From Alphaproteobacteria bacterium (GTDB taxonomy: Bacteria > Pseudomonadota > Alphaproteobacteria > Bin95), in the NCBI GenBank assembly GCA_022822125.1, contig JAJECF010000007.1:1-60930 (forward strand): DNA of 60,930 bases, in the 5' to 3' direction. The position numbers and the translations under genes were made by a program. Each line of letters opens with the position of its first letter. Position 1 is the first letter of the stretch. Under the pieces are notes generated by a model that saw only the letters and a list, made by a program, of their open reading frames with translations, searched no databases and was not told the origin of the DNA. Of the stretch, positions 1-8,287 are shown piece by piece.

Positions 1-168
1 GCCGGCCATGATGCGCATGAGCGTCGATTTGCCGGCGCCGTTCGGCCCGAGCACGCCGATCTTGGCGCCCGGCAGGAAGGCGAGGCGGATATTGTCGAGC
101 ACCTTCCGCCCGCCCGGATAGGCCTTGGCGAGCCCGTGCATGACATAGACATATTGATGTGCAGCCAT
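1..168 (-). CDS. ettA: Energy-dependent translational throttle protein EttA, N-terminal part (cut by window edge)
   Basis: Only the first 56 codons are in the window; the gene continues beyond base 1. The translation starts [10 protein letters not shown] and reaches a Walker A loop GPNGAGKST at residues 41-49. The [10 protein letters not shown] start and the following YPGG-KVLDNI segment are characteristic of EttA (YjjK), the ABC-F ATPase that binds the ribosomal E site and gates entry into the elongation cycle according to ATP level. It is a soluble protein with no membrane domain. The ATG at 168 is the family's normal start. The identification is strong although less than a tenth of the protein is visible. 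Confidence 0.9.
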   Translation of the reverse strand, partial: MAAHQYVYVMHGLAKAYPGGRKVLDNIRLAFLPGAKIGVLGPNGAGKSTLMRIMAG

Positions 169-267
169 GGGGCCGCTCATACCCCGCTGCCCGTCATTCC
201 GCAACGCGCCGCGCGCGGGGAGGGCTATAGTCCGGCGGCGCTTCAGGAAGGCGGCGGATCGTAACCC

Positions 268-720
268 TCAAGCCGCCTTCGCCCGCTGGCGTTCCAGGCC
301 CCGGGCGAAATTGTCCAGCGTGATCTTGCGGTCGAGCGTGAGGTCCCTGCGGAGGATGTCATAGACGTCGCCGTCCACCGCCTGCATGGAGAGCAGGATG
401 ATCGCGCCATCGGGCCCGCCGCCCTCGACATGGGTCTCGTCGCCCCGGTTCTCGGAGAATGTGCCGGCCGGGCGGATGTCGGGCGCTCCCAGCGCGCCGT
501 CCGCGCCGGGTTTGTAGATCCGGTGCTCGCCCTCCAGCACCAGCGTCTTGGTGACGCCGACATGGGTGTGCGGCACGCAATTGGTGCCGGGGTCGAACTT
601 CATCAGCATATCGACCCGGTTCAGCTCCCGGTCCACGCTCTGGATCGAATAGTAGAGGCCCTCGAAGCCGTTGAACGGCGCCCAGTCGATGGCGCGGTCG
701 TCGAACCTGTATGCTGTCAT
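268..720 (-). CDS. Cupin-domain protein
   Basis: This 150-residue protein looks like a single-domain cupin. An HTH pair of metal-ligand histidines stands at residues 51-53 (PHTHVGVTKT), followed by a glycine-bounded strand (LVLEGEHRIY) and a second, weaker cupin motif with a histidine after PAGTFSENRGDE. The first motif lacks the usual glutamate, where a lysine or threonine stands, so metal binding may differ from the classical site. Similar folds occur in ChrR-type and small dioxygenase-like cupins. The gene lies alone between ettA and the LLM monooxygenase on the same strand. Substrate and reaction cannot be read from the sequence. Confidence 0.75.
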   Translation of the reverse strand: MTAYRFDDRAIDWAPFNGFEGLYYSIQSVDRELNRVDMLMKFDPGTNCVPHTHVGVTKTLVLEGEHRIYKPGADGALGAPDIRPAGTFSENRGDETHVEGGGPDGAIILLSMQAVDGDVYDILRRDLTLDRKITLDNFARGLERQRAKAA

Positions 721-842
721 GGCATGCCGCCCTTCCTTCCGGAACCTGCCCGACAGTAGAGCGCAGGAACGGCCCGAGGGGAAGGGAGGCGGGCGGTGCC
801 TTCGGGCCGGTCGCCGCAGATTTCAATCGACGGTTGCTGGTG

Positions 843-1946
843 TCAGGCGCGCAGGCGGGGGAGACTGTCTTCCGGCATCCGGCCTTTGTTCATCTCTGCG
901 AGGAGGGGCCGGACCAGTTCCGCAAAGCCGGTGGCGGCGGCGGCGTGCGGAAAGCCGGACAGGCAAAAGGAGTGGCACCCCGCGTCGATGAAGGCCTGAA
1001 GCTGGTCGGCGCACTGCCGGGGATTGCCGACAACAGCGATGCCGGCGCCGGCCCGGACCCGGGTGATGCCGGTCCAGAGATTCGGGCCGATCATCTCGCC
1101 ATGCTCGCGCGCCAGTTCCTGCACGCGCCGGTTCGCCGCCGAGTTGAACGTGTTGTCGATAATTTCCCGGCGGTTTGCATCGGTGCCGTGTGCAACCAGC
1201 CTTCGGGCCGCCGCCCAGGCCTCGTCCTCCGATTCGCGGCACATGATCTGCAGGCGCATGCCGAAGCCGATCTCGTCCCCGCGCCCGAACTCCGCGGCGC
1301 GCCGGCGGATATCGACGATGTTTTCGGCGATCCGCTCCGGCGTGTCGCCCCAGAACAGGTGGACATCCGAGTGCCGGGCGGAAATATCGGCGGCCTGCGG
1401 CGACCCGCCGCCGAGATAGAAGCGGGGGTAGGGTTTCTGGTAAATCTCCGGAATGATCGAGCATTTCCTGAGGGTGTAGAACCTGCCGTCGAAGTCGATG
1501 GGCCCCGACGCCGCCCAGAGCCGCTTCATGATCGCGACTTCTTCCCCCATCAGGGCGTAGCGTTCCTCCTTGCCGTAGCGGATGCCGTCGGCTTCGAAGT
1601 CCGCTTCCGCCTGCCCCGCTATCAGGTTTATCGCGAGGCGCCCGCCGGTCATCCGATCGAAGGTCGCCAGCATCTTGGCCTGGAGGACCGGGTTGACATA
1701 GCCGGGCTTGGCCGCGATCAGCGGCTTGATCGCCTTCGTCTTGCCGGCGAGGAAGGCGGCGATGACATAGGCTTCCCAGCAGATGTTGACGACCGGGATC
1801 AGGATGTACTCGAATCCTGCATCCTCCGCGGCTAAAATGATCCGCTCCATCATTTCCGGCGATGGAGCGATCTGTGACTCCGGGTCGTTGAAAGCCGTGG
1901 TGTCGCCGTTCGTCGGCAGATACCAACCGAATTCAAGCTGCCGCAT
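843..1946 (-). CDS. LLM-class flavin-dependent monooxygenase (luciferase-like, SsuD-related)
   Basis: The 367-residue protein has the luciferase-like TIM-barrel pattern: an N-terminal GWYLPTNGD, the segment FDRMTGGRLAINLIAG near residue 110, the stretch PRFYLGGGSPQAADISARH in the middle, and a C-terminal VGNPRQCADQLQAFIDAG / FCLSGFPH. This arrangement is typical of FMNH2-dependent alkanesulfonate monooxygenase (SsuD) relatives, which use reduced flavin and O2 to cleave or oxidise small substrates. No flavin reductase or sulfonate transporter is adjacent, so the substrate is open. The ATG at 1946 is chosen because AGGAGG stands 7 bases upstream. A longer in-frame extension exists but has no ribosome site and overlaps a gene remnant. 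Confidence 0.88.
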   Translation of the reverse strand: MRQLEFGWYLPTNGDTTAFNDPESQIAPSPEMMERIILAAEDAGFEYILIPVVNICWEAYVIAAFLAGKTKAIKPLIAAKPGYVNPVLQAKMLATFDRMTGGRLAINLIAGQAEADFEADGIRYGKEERYALMGEEVAIMKRLWAASGPIDFDGRFYTLRKCSIIPEIYQKPYPRFYLGGGSPQAADISARHSDVHLFWGDTPERIAENIVDIRRRAAEFGRGDEIGFGMRLQIMCRESEDEAWAAARRLVAHGTDANRREIIDNTFNSAANRRVQELAREHGEMIGPNLWTGITRVRAGAGIAVVGNPRQCADQLQAFIDAGCHSFCLSGFPHAAAATGFAELVRPLLAEMNKGRMPEDSLPRLRA

Positions 1947-2005
1947 GGACCTGCCTCCTGTTCTTCGGCGCCGCGCCCCGGCCGGTGCGCAGGGATCGGG
2001 CGCTC

Positions 2006-2151
2006 GCCGCGGAGCGCCCTGCCCGGACAGGCGCCGGTAGGAGCGCCGTCCGCCCAGACCGCTTCCCCGGCCACCAATACCATGCGGATGCCGTCCGCCG
2101 GAGTCATCGGGTTTTCGGCCTTCCGATTTGTGGCCCCGGTCGGCGCCATAG
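2006..2151 (-). pseudogene. Remnant of a D-aminoacylase / N-acyl-D-amino-acid deacylase C-terminus
   Basis: Read on the minus strand, this stretch encodes NPMTPADGIRMVLVAG, then EAVWADGAPTG and PGRALRG. That closely matches the conserved C-terminal tail of D-aminoacylase-type amidohydrolases (GI.yVLVNG.vVw.dG..TG..PGR.LR). No catalytic metal-binding barrel is found upstream in any frame, and no stop codon closes the tail where the family ends; the frame runs on into the LLM gene. I read it as the leftover end of a deleted amidohydrolase gene that once lay just upstream of the monooxygenase. Only about 45 residues match, so this is recognition of a short but distinctive motif. Confidence 0.55.
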
Positions 2152-2380
2152 CGGACCTCGTCTGCGCAGTTGACCGACCCCACGCCGCCGTCGGCCGTCC
2201 GACCGTCTCCCCCGTCCGTTCCGCCAGCAGGAGATGTCGCCCATGCGCTCCTTGGCATGGGCAGCGGTCATCCCGCCGGGCTCTGCCAGGACCGGGCGCA
2301 TGATTGACGGCGGAATCCGTCGCCATATGCTCGATCCGGGCCGGACGCTGAGCCGGTGCGGAACCCGGGGAGAGCGGGCG

Positions 2381-3517
2381 ATGAAACCAGGTCGGGTGGC
2401 GTTCGGGCGGATGGAGGCGGTGAGCTTCGGCGTGCCGCTGGAGCAGGCGGTCGCCGAAGAGGCGGAGCGGCTGGGCGCGGAGCGCATTTTCCTCATGGTG
2501 AGCGGCACGCTGAACCGCGAGACCGGCGAGATCGGGAAACTGCGCCGCGCGCTCGGCAACAAGGTCGCCGGCCAGTTCGACCGCATGGCGCCCCACACGC
2601 CGCGCGGCGATGTGATCGCGGCGGCGGAGGCTGCGCGCGCCGCCGACGCCGATCTCATCGTCACCTTCGGCGGCGGCTCACTGACCGACGGCGCCAAGGC
2701 GGTGCGGATGTGCCTCGCCAACGATATCCGCACGCCGGAGGAGATGGATGCGCTGCGCGACCCGCCGGCAGGGCCCGCCATCCCGCAGGTCTCCATACCG
2801 ACCACGCTTTCAGCGGGCGAGTTCAGCGCCATAGCGGGCGTGACGGACGAGCGCGTGAAACTGAAGGAGCTGTTCCGCCATCCGGACGCGATCCCGAGCG
2901 CGGTCATACTCGACCCGGCGCCGACAGTGCATACGCCGGAATGGCTCTTCCTCTCCACCGGCGTGCGCGCGGTGGACCATTGCGTCGAGGGCGTCTGCTC
3001 CGGCGAGGCGCACGCCTATGGCGATGCGCAGGCGCTTCGGGGCCTGGCGCTGCTGACAGAAGGGCTCGCGCGGGTGAAGGCGGACCCGGCGGACATCGAG
3101 GCAAGGCTCGACTGCCAGGTGGGCTCGTGGCTGTCGATGGCCCCGCTGGCGGCGGGCGTGCCGATGGGGGCGAGCCACGGCATCGGCTATGTGCTGGGCG
3201 CGGTGTTCGACACGCCGCACGGCCACACATCCTGCATCATGCTGCCCTATGTGATGCGCTGGAACCGGCCGGCCAATGCCGAGCGGCAGAAGCTGGTGGC
3301 CGCGGCGATGGGCCAGCCGAAAGTGGATGCGAGCGACCTGCTGGACCGCTTCATCGCCGGCCTCGGCATGCCGCGCAGCCTCTCCGCCGCCGGCGTCGGG
3401 CGCGAGCATTTCCAAAGGATTGCGGAGCAGGCGATGGGCACGCCCTGGGTGCCGCGCAACCCGCGCCCCATAAACGGCCCGGCGGAGGTCATGGAAATCC
3501 TGGAGCTGGCGGCCTGA
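2381..3517 (+). CDS. Iron-containing alcohol dehydrogenase family protein (maleylacetate reductase-like)
   Basis: The 378-residue product shows the group III alcohol dehydrogenase fold: the dinucleotide motif FGGGSLTDGAKA near residue 100, then IPTTLSAGEFSA. The metal-site region follows, with histidines in TGVRAVDHCVEG, GASHGIGYVLG and DTPHGHTSC. In the first of these the aspartate of the usual TG.DA..H motif is arginine, as expected of the maleylacetate-reductase side of the family, where this metal ligand is also lost. It probably reduces or oxidises a small oxo-acid with NAD(P)H. The ATG at 2381 is taken because the family starts about here and GGGGAGA precedes it. The amidohydrolase at 3561 follows 43 bases later and is probably co-transcribed. 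Confidence 0.85.
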   Translation: MKPGRVAFGRMEAVSFGVPLEQAVAEEAERLGAERIFLMVSGTLNRETGEIGKLRRALGNKVAGQFDRMAPHTPRGDVIAAAEAARAADADLIVTFGGGSLTDGAKAVRMCLANDIRTPEEMDALRDPPAGPAIPQVSIPTTLSAGEFSAIAGVTDERVKLKELFRHPDAIPSAVILDPAPTVHTPEWLFLSTGVRAVDHCVEGVCSGEAHAYGDAQALRGLALLTEGLARVKADPADIEARLDCQVGSWLSMAPLAAGVPMGASHGIGYVLGAVFDTPHGHTSCIMLPYVMRWNRPANAERQKLVAAAMGQPKVDASDLLDRFIAGLGMPRSLSAAGVGREHFQRIAEQAMGTPWVPRNPRPINGPAEVMEILELAA

Positions 3518-3560
3518 CGCCGCCGCTCCGGCCGCCAGCAGCAAGAGGAGACGCGCAGCC

Positions 3561-4403
3561 ATGCCGATCATCGACGCGCAGGTCCACGCCTATGAACGCG
3601 ACCGGCCGGGCCGGCCCTGGACGGCGGTGCTTGCCGGGCCGCCGGAAGTCACGGGCTCAGACATGGTCGCCGCGATGGACGCCGTGGGCGTGGACGGGGC
3701 GGTCCTGGTCTCGCCCTACACCATGTACCGCTATGACGAGAGCTACGCGCTCCAGGTGCATGCCGAGCATCCGGGCCGCTTCTGCCTCGTCAAGCCGGTC
3801 GATCCGGAGGACCCCGCCGTGGCGGAGACGGTCGCCGACTGGGCGAAGGTGGACGGCGCGGTCGCGGCGCGGATCATGATGGCCTACGGGGTTTCGAGGG
3901 ACCCGGACCATGCCGGCGTCTCGCGCGTGCTCAGCGCCGCCGCCGGCGCCGGGCTTCCGGTCAATCTGCTCTGCTGGGGCCTGCTGGACCGGGCGCTGGC
4001 GCTGGCGAAGGCGCATCCGGATACGCGGATCGTCATCGACCATCTCGGCCTGAAACAACCCTTCGAGCCGCCCGCGCCGCCGGAGCCCTTCGCCGACCTG
4101 CCGGCCCTGCTGGCGCTCGCGGAATGCGAGAATGTCGTCGTCAAGATCACCGGCGCCTGCACGCTCAGCCACGCGCCCTATCCCTTCGACGATATCTGGG
4201 ACCCGCTCTCGCGCATCTTCGAGGCATTCGGCATCGACCGCTGCCTCTGGGGCACGGACTGGACCCGCGCCGTCAATCTCATCACCTATGAGCAGGGCGT
4301 CGAGCCGTTCCGCCGGACGGACAGGCTGACGGAGAGCGAGCGCGCGGAACTGATGGGCGGGACGCTCCAGCGGGTTTACGGCTGGTCGCCCGAAGCGGGC
4401 TGA
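3561..4403 (+). CDS. Amidohydrolase family protein (amidohydrolase 2, TIM-barrel)
   Basis: This 280-residue protein opens with MPIIDAQVHAYE, whose D-x-x-H pattern is the first metal site of amidohydrolase-2 enzymes (the ACMSD / 2-pyrone-4,6-dicarboxylate lactonase group). Later landmarks are a barrel histidine in IVIDHLGL and the terminal aspartate in LWGTDWTRA. Members hydrolyse or decarboxylate small ring or lactone acids in the cytoplasm. A ribosome site (AAGAGGAG) stands about 10 bases before the ATG. Together with the upstream alcohol dehydrogenase it suggests a short catabolic operon, possibly for an aromatic or lactone-derived compound. The substrate is unknown. Confidence 0.85.
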   Translation: MPIIDAQVHAYERDRPGRPWTAVLAGPPEVTGSDMVAAMDAVGVDGAVLVSPYTMYRYDESYALQVHAEHPGRFCLVKPVDPEDPAVAETVADWAKVDGAVAARIMMAYGVSRDPDHAGVSRVLSAAAGAGLPVNLLCWGLLDRALALAKAHPDTRIVIDHLGLKQPFEPPAPPEPFADLPALLALAECENVVVKITGACTLSHAPYPFDDIWDPLSRIFEAFGIDRCLWGTDWTRAVNLITYEQGVEPFRRTDRLTESERAELMGGTLQRVYGWSPEAG

Positions 4404-4440
4404 ACGGCGGAGGCGCTCCTTCCATCGCCCCGTTCCTCTG

Positions 4441-4677
4441 TCCCGCTTGTATCCTGAGCAGCGACCGCGCCGCTCGTCCCTCGATACGCGGCTAACGCCG
4501 CTACTCGGGATGAAGAATGGGCGGGCCGCCGCTACTCGGGATGAGAAAAGGGGGCCGCCGCTACTCGGCATGAAGAATGGGCGGGCCGCCGCTACTCGGG
4601 ATGAGAAAAGGAGGGGCGCCGCCGCCCAACCCTCATCCTGAGTAGCCGCGAAGCGGCGTATCGAAGGATGGCCCTGC
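4441..4677. repeat. Repeat-filled intergenic gap with REP-like palindromic elements
   Basis: The gap between convergent genes contains no convincing gene. It holds a cluster of the dispersed family whose core is CCTCATCCTGAGTAGC, here at 4631-4646 and followed by GAAGCGGCG and TATCGAAGGATG. A diverged copy (ATCCTGAGCAGC) lies near 4451, and four CTACTCGGGATGA half-units lie between. Matching cores recur in this window near 28.7, 48.8 and 57.5 kb. Confidence 0.8.
4501..4620. repeat. 60-bp direct tandem duplication
   Basis: Two 60-bp units (4501-4560 and 4561-4620) are nearly identical. Each consists of two subunits of about 30 bp that begin CTACTCGGGATGA and end GGCCGCCG, giving four subunits in a row. 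A short open frame across them is produced by the repeat itself and is not taken as a gene. Confidence 0.85.
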
Positions 4678-4733
4678 CGCGTCCGCCACCCCCTTCAAGA
4701 GGCCTGCGCGCCGGGCACGGCGGCGCATCCCCC

Positions 4734-5579
4734 TCACACGGGAATATCTCCCTTGACGGTGGTGCGCCACAGGAGCCGGCGCTGCGGCAGGTCGTAGTCC
4801 TGGATGGCGCGGTGCTGCACCGTGCAGTTGTCCCAGACCACGACATCGCCCACCTGCCAGCGGTGCTGGTAGATGAACTCCGTGCGCACGATATGGTCGG
4901 CCAGCGCCTCGATCAGTCCCCGCGAGGTCTCCTCGTCCCTGCCGACGATCCCGGTGCAGTCGTCGCGCACGATATAGAGGCTCTTGCGCCCGGTGCGCGG
5001 ATGGGTGCGCACGATGGGATGCTCGACCGGCGGATAGGCCGCGATGTCCTGGGCGCTCACGGGCGAGGAGCGCTTGCGCCCGCGGAAGTCGAAAACGCCG
5101 CGCAGGTCGCGGATTTCCTCCTGCATCGCAGCAGGCAGGGCGTCCCAGGCGGCGGCCGCATTGGCGAAGCAGGTGTCGCCGAGCGTAAGGCCGTGCAGGA
5201 CCGGCACCTCGACCGCATGGAGCATGGTCGCGCCGGCCGGGCGCTTGGCGTAGCTCATGTCGGTATGCCAGGTCTCGCCCGCGCGCCGCGTGCCGATGGG
5301 CGCTCCGAATTCGACGATGTTGGAGATGAGATAGATCTCGGGGCTGCCGTCGATGCCGAAGCGGGCCGCGTTGAAATTGAACTCCGGCTCGCCGAAGCGC
5401 CGGGTGAAGGCGACCTGGTTCCCGGGCGTCAGCGTCTGGTTGCGGAACACGATCACGCCATGATCGTCGAGGGCTTCGCGGACGATTGCGAACGCCTCGT
5501 CGTCCAGTCCCGCGCCGATGTCCGCTCCCAGAATTTCCGCGCCCGTGGCCGGCGAAGCGGGCCTTACCTCTATGCCCAT
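4734..5579 (-). CDS. TauD/TfdA family Fe(II)/2-oxoglutarate dioxygenase
   Basis: The protein (281 residues from this start) carries the full iron site of the taurine/2,4-D dioxygenase family: H-x-D in ETWHTDMSYA, the distal histidine in TVQHRAIQDY, and the 2-oxoglutarate-binding arginine in RRLLWRTT. It would hydroxylate a substrate while decarboxylating 2-oxoglutarate. The start MGIEVRPAS is chosen because GGGAGG lies 8 bases upstream and it matches family length. An alternative ATG at 5606 would overlap the upstream gene's stop by an ATGA junction. It sits directly downstream of a second TauD homologue, so the two are probably co-transcribed, either for related substrates or as a heteromeric pair. 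Confidence 0.88.
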   Translation of the reverse strand: MGIEVRPASPATGAEILGADIGAGLDDEAFAIVREALDDHGVIVFRNQTLTPGNQVAFTRRFGEPEFNFNAARFGIDGSPEIYLISNIVEFGAPIGTRRAGETWHTDMSYAKRPAGATMLHAVEVPVLHGLTLGDTCFANAAAAWDALPAAMQEEIRDLRGVFDFRGRKRSSPVSAQDIAAYPPVEHPIVRTHPRTGRKSLYIVRDDCTGIVGRDEETSRGLIEALADHIVRTEFIYQHRWQVGDVVVWDNCTVQHRAIQDYDLPQRRLLWRTTVKGDIPV

Positions 5580-5602
5580 GACGGCTGCCTCCCGGTTCCG
5601 TT

Positions 5603-6460
5603 TCAATCGCCTGCGACGCGCGCGCCGATGTCCGTCTCCTTGATCGATGTGCGCCAGTGTATGCGGTCTTCCTCGGGCGGGTAATCGCCGGCAGCCTTGT
5701 GGACCATACAGCGATTGTCCCAGATGACGATGTCGCCGACGCGCCAGCGGTGGTCGTAGCGCGCATCCGCCACCACCATGCGCTCTTCGAGTTCGTCGAT
5801 GAGCGCGTCGCTCTCCGCAGGCGCCACGCCTTCGACATAGACGATCTTGCCGGGATCGAAATAGAGCGATTTCCGCCCCGTCTCCGAATGCGTGCGGACC
5901 AGCGGGTGGAATACCGGGGGATGGCCGCGGTCTTCGGGATTCAGCAGCGCGTCGGACCCTCGTTTGCCGCCGCCATAGGTGAACGCCCCGCGCCGGCCCT
6001 CGATTTTGGACTTCAGGTGCTGTGGCAGGGCGTCCCAGGCGCGGTACATGGAGGAGAAATGGGTGTCGCCGCCGCGGCTCGGCACGGCCAGCGCATAGAG
6101 CTGCGTCGCCTTGAAGGGCACCTCGTCATAGGCGCCGTCCGTGTGCCAGGAGGCCGCGCCGCGCCGGTAGATTTCCTCGTTCAGCCGGCCGTCGGCCTCG
6201 AATTTGCCAACGCCGAGCACCGTTACCTCGGGATGGCCGGGGTGCCGGGTCGATCGCGAAGGATGCGGCACGACATGGCCGAAGCGGCGGCTATAGGCGA
6301 TGAAGTCCTCGATCTCGAGCGTCTGGTCGCGCACGACCGCAACGCCGTATTCGAGCCAGGCGCGGTAAATCGACCGGAAGCCGTCCTCGTCCAGCTGCCG
6401 GACATCGACGCCGGTAATCTCCACGCCGGTATGCTCGGAAAGGGGCCGGATTGCGGTCAT
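5603..6460 (-). CDS. TauD/TfdA family Fe(II)/2-oxoglutarate dioxygenase
   Basis: This 285-residue protein is a second member of the taurine dioxygenase family. The iron ligands are visible in ASWHTDGAYD (H-x-D), the distal histidine in CMVHKAAGDYP, and the 2-oxoglutarate arginine in RIHWRTS. The segment GRKSLYFDPGKI is also typical. It shares length and architecture with the downstream paralogue but clearly differs in sequence, so it is not a recent duplication. The D-2-hydroxyacid dehydrogenase and cupin genes lie upstream on the same strand with short gaps, which suggests one four-gene catabolic transcript from about 7.9 kb down to 4.7 kb. Confidence 0.88.
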   Translation of the reverse strand: MTAIRPLSEHTGVEITGVDVRQLDEDGFRSIYRAWLEYGVAVVRDQTLEIEDFIAYSRRFGHVVPHPSRSTRHPGHPEVTVLGVGKFEADGRLNEEIYRRGAASWHTDGAYDEVPFKATQLYALAVPSRGGDTHFSSMYRAWDALPQHLKSKIEGRRGAFTYGGGKRGSDALLNPEDRGHPPVFHPLVRTHSETGRKSLYFDPGKIVYVEGVAPAESDALIDELEERMVVADARYDHRWRVGDIVIWDNRCMVHKAAGDYPPEEDRIHWRTSIKETDIGARVAGD

Positions 6461-6476
6461 GGCGGCAGGCCTCCCG

Positions 6477-7454
6477 TCAGGGCCGGCGGTTTCGAGGCAG
6501 GGTTTCGAGATAGAGCGCGAGATCGACCTCGTTCACCAGCGCCTCGCCGGCAACATAGCGCGGAAGATTGGCGATGAAGAGGTCGTCGGCGCGGGCGCGC
6601 GTGCCATTGCCGGCGAAGGAGCAGTGGCCGGTAAGACGGACCGCCGGATGCTTCCAGTAGGGGCTGCTCCGGGGCAGCGGCTCCGGGTCGAACACATCCA
6701 GCACGGCGGTTCCGACCCGGCCGCTGTCGAGCGCCGCCAGCAGCGCCGCGTCCTCCACCACGCCGCCGCGCGCGACATTCACCAGCACGGCTCCCGGCTT
6801 CACGCGGGCAAGAAACGCGGCATCGACCAGCCGGTCGGTCTCCGACGAATGCGGGCAGCACAGCACGATCACATCGGCGTCCCCGAGCTTGTCGCCGAGC
6901 CTGTCCATCGGGCAGATCTCGTCGGCGTAGGGCGCCGACGACGCGCTGCGCCGCACGCCTATGACCCGGGCGCCGAATGCGCCGGCGCGCCTGCCGATCT
7001 CGCGTCCGATATTGCCGTATCCGATGACAAGCCAGACCGTGCCGGCGACCTCGCGGAAGGGAAGCTGCTTCCATTCCCCCGCCGCCTGCGCCGCGCGCCG
7101 TTCCGCCAATCCCTGGAAGACGTCCAGGACATGGGCGAAGACATATTCCGAAATCGCAACCGCCTGGGCGCTGGACGCGCCGATGCGGATGCCCTTCGCC
7201 GCAACGGCGCGGTAGCCCGGATGGTCGAGCCCGGCGTTGAATGTCTGCACCCATTTGACCGTGGGGGAGTCGGCGATCGCATTCAGGCAATCCTCGAACG
7301 ACCTGCTCCCCATATCGGAGGTGAGCCAGACCGCTTCGGCCATGCAGCGGCCGCCCTCGGTCGGGGTCGTGATATGCAGCGGCAGGTCGAGCGTGGCGAG
7401 CCGGTCCGCCACGCGCTCGCGGGCGGCCGGATGCATGGCGACATTCAGGGTCAT
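6477..7454 (-). CDS. D-2-hydroxyacid dehydrogenase family protein
   Basis: The 325-residue protein has the NAD-binding motif WLVIGYGNIGREIG near residue 145 and the signature NVARGGVVEDAALLAAL with its catalytic arginine near residue 230. DVFDPEPLP follows, and a histidine in RLTGHCSFAG stands where the catalytic TPH normally is. These are hallmarks of the D-isomer-specific 2-hydroxyacid dehydrogenases, which interconvert 2-oxoacids and D-2-hydroxyacids. It lies between a cupin and two 2-oxoglutarate dioxygenases on the same strand, 16 bases before the next gene. The substrate cannot be predicted. Confidence 0.88.
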   Translation of the reverse strand: MTLNVAMHPAARERVADRLATLDLPLHITTPTEGGRCMAEAVWLTSDMGSRSFEDCLNAIADSPTVKWVQTFNAGLDHPGYRAVAAKGIRIGASSAQAVAISEYVFAHVLDVFQGLAERRAAQAAGEWKQLPFREVAGTVWLVIGYGNIGREIGRRAGAFGARVIGVRRSASSAPYADEICPMDRLGDKLGDADVIVLCCPHSSETDRLVDAAFLARVKPGAVLVNVARGGVVEDAALLAALDSGRVGTAVLDVFDPEPLPRSSPYWKHPAVRLTGHCSFAGNGTRARADDLFIANLPRYVAGEALVNEVDLALYLETLPRNRRP

Positions 7455-7463
7455 CGCGCCGCG

Positions 7464-7865
7464 CTAGCCGGCATAGTCGGCCTCGTTCACCGTCTCGAAC
7501 CACTCGGTGCCGCCGCCGTCTTCGCCGGTCTCGGACATGGCGAGATGAGTGAAGATACTGTCCGGCGCGGCGCCGTGCCAGTGGCGCGCATCCGGCGGAA
7601 TGACGGCGGTATCGCCGGGCCTCAGTTCCTCGACCGGTCCGCCTTCGACCTGAACGCGCCCGACCCCGGAGACGGCCCAGAGCGTCTGGCCGACCGGATG
7701 GCGATGCCAGGCTGTCCTTGCGCCCGGATTGAACGTGACATTCGTTGCGCGCATCCGCGACGGAGCGGCGCCGACAAGCACCTCGTCCTGATAGACATCG
7801 CCGGTGAAGCGGTCCGCAGGCGCTTTCTTCGTCGCCCGGTCTCCGGCTCGGTAAATTTTCAACAT
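7464..7865 (-). CDS. Cupin-domain protein (carboxymuconolactone-type, AraC-like cupin)
   Basis: This 133-residue single-domain cupin shows the first motif as TAWHRHPVGQTLWAVSG, with two histidines and a glutamine in place of the common glutamate, and the second as PGDTAVIPPDARHWHGA. Small cupins of this pattern are found beside oxidoreductases and carboxymuconolactone decarboxylases. The start MLKIYRAG is chosen because GGAGAAG precedes it by about 9 bases; a longer reading to 7892 has no such site. It is the first gene of the probable four-gene run ending with the TauD pair. Confidence 0.8.
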   Translation of the reverse strand: MLKIYRAGDRATKKAPADRFTGDVYQDEVLVGAAPSRMRATNVTFNPGARTAWHRHPVGQTLWAVSGVGRVQVEGGPVEELRPGDTAVIPPDARHWHGAAPDSIFTHLAMSETGEDGGGTEWFETVNEADYAG

Positions 7866-8287
7866 TCGCGTTTCTTCTCCGGTAATCCGCAATACCGGGC
7901 CGGAGAGTAACAGCGCACCCGAGCGCCTGTCGAGGCGCGCGCGCCCTGCATTTGGAAGTCGTTGTCCCGCGTCCGCTCTTTACACGGCAGCGACGCCGGC
8001 GCGGGCCGCTTCGCCGGCCATGCCGCTTTCAGCCGCCGCTGTCCGGTCTGTTAATCGGGCCTTCGTCAGCGGCGATTTGCGCATCGTGTCCGCAAGCGCC
8101 ACCAAATTCCCGATGCGCCAACCGCCGCTCAAGAGCTGCATATATCGTGTGCGAATATGGACGAATATCGACGAAAACCGGCCGCAACCGGTCGTACACG
8201 ACATCGGGAACGGGGCCTGTGCAGACCTTTGCCCTTCACCTGCGGGCAGGAGGCGCGGGGAAAGGAAGAGCCGCCTTCCGGTGGCAA
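7866..8287. other. Intergenic stretch, no convincing gene
   Basis: This 420-base gap lies upstream of the cupin gene and downstream of a small hypothetical gene on the same strand. A minus-strand frame at 7980-8204 could encode 74 residues (start MSCTTGCGRF, central LLSGGWRIGNLVAL). It has no ribosome site and no recognisable family, so I leave it unannotated. It may hold the promoter of the dioxygenase run. Confidence 0.4.

Noticed and set aside
4447..4641. Plus-strand 64-codon frame in the repeat gap
   Set aside because: It is made by the 60-bp duplication (RDEKRGPPLLGMKNG units) and has no start signal or family.
7980..8204. Minus-strand 74-codon frame (LLSGGWRIGNLVAL)
   Set aside because: No ribosome site and no recognisable family; possible but unsupported.
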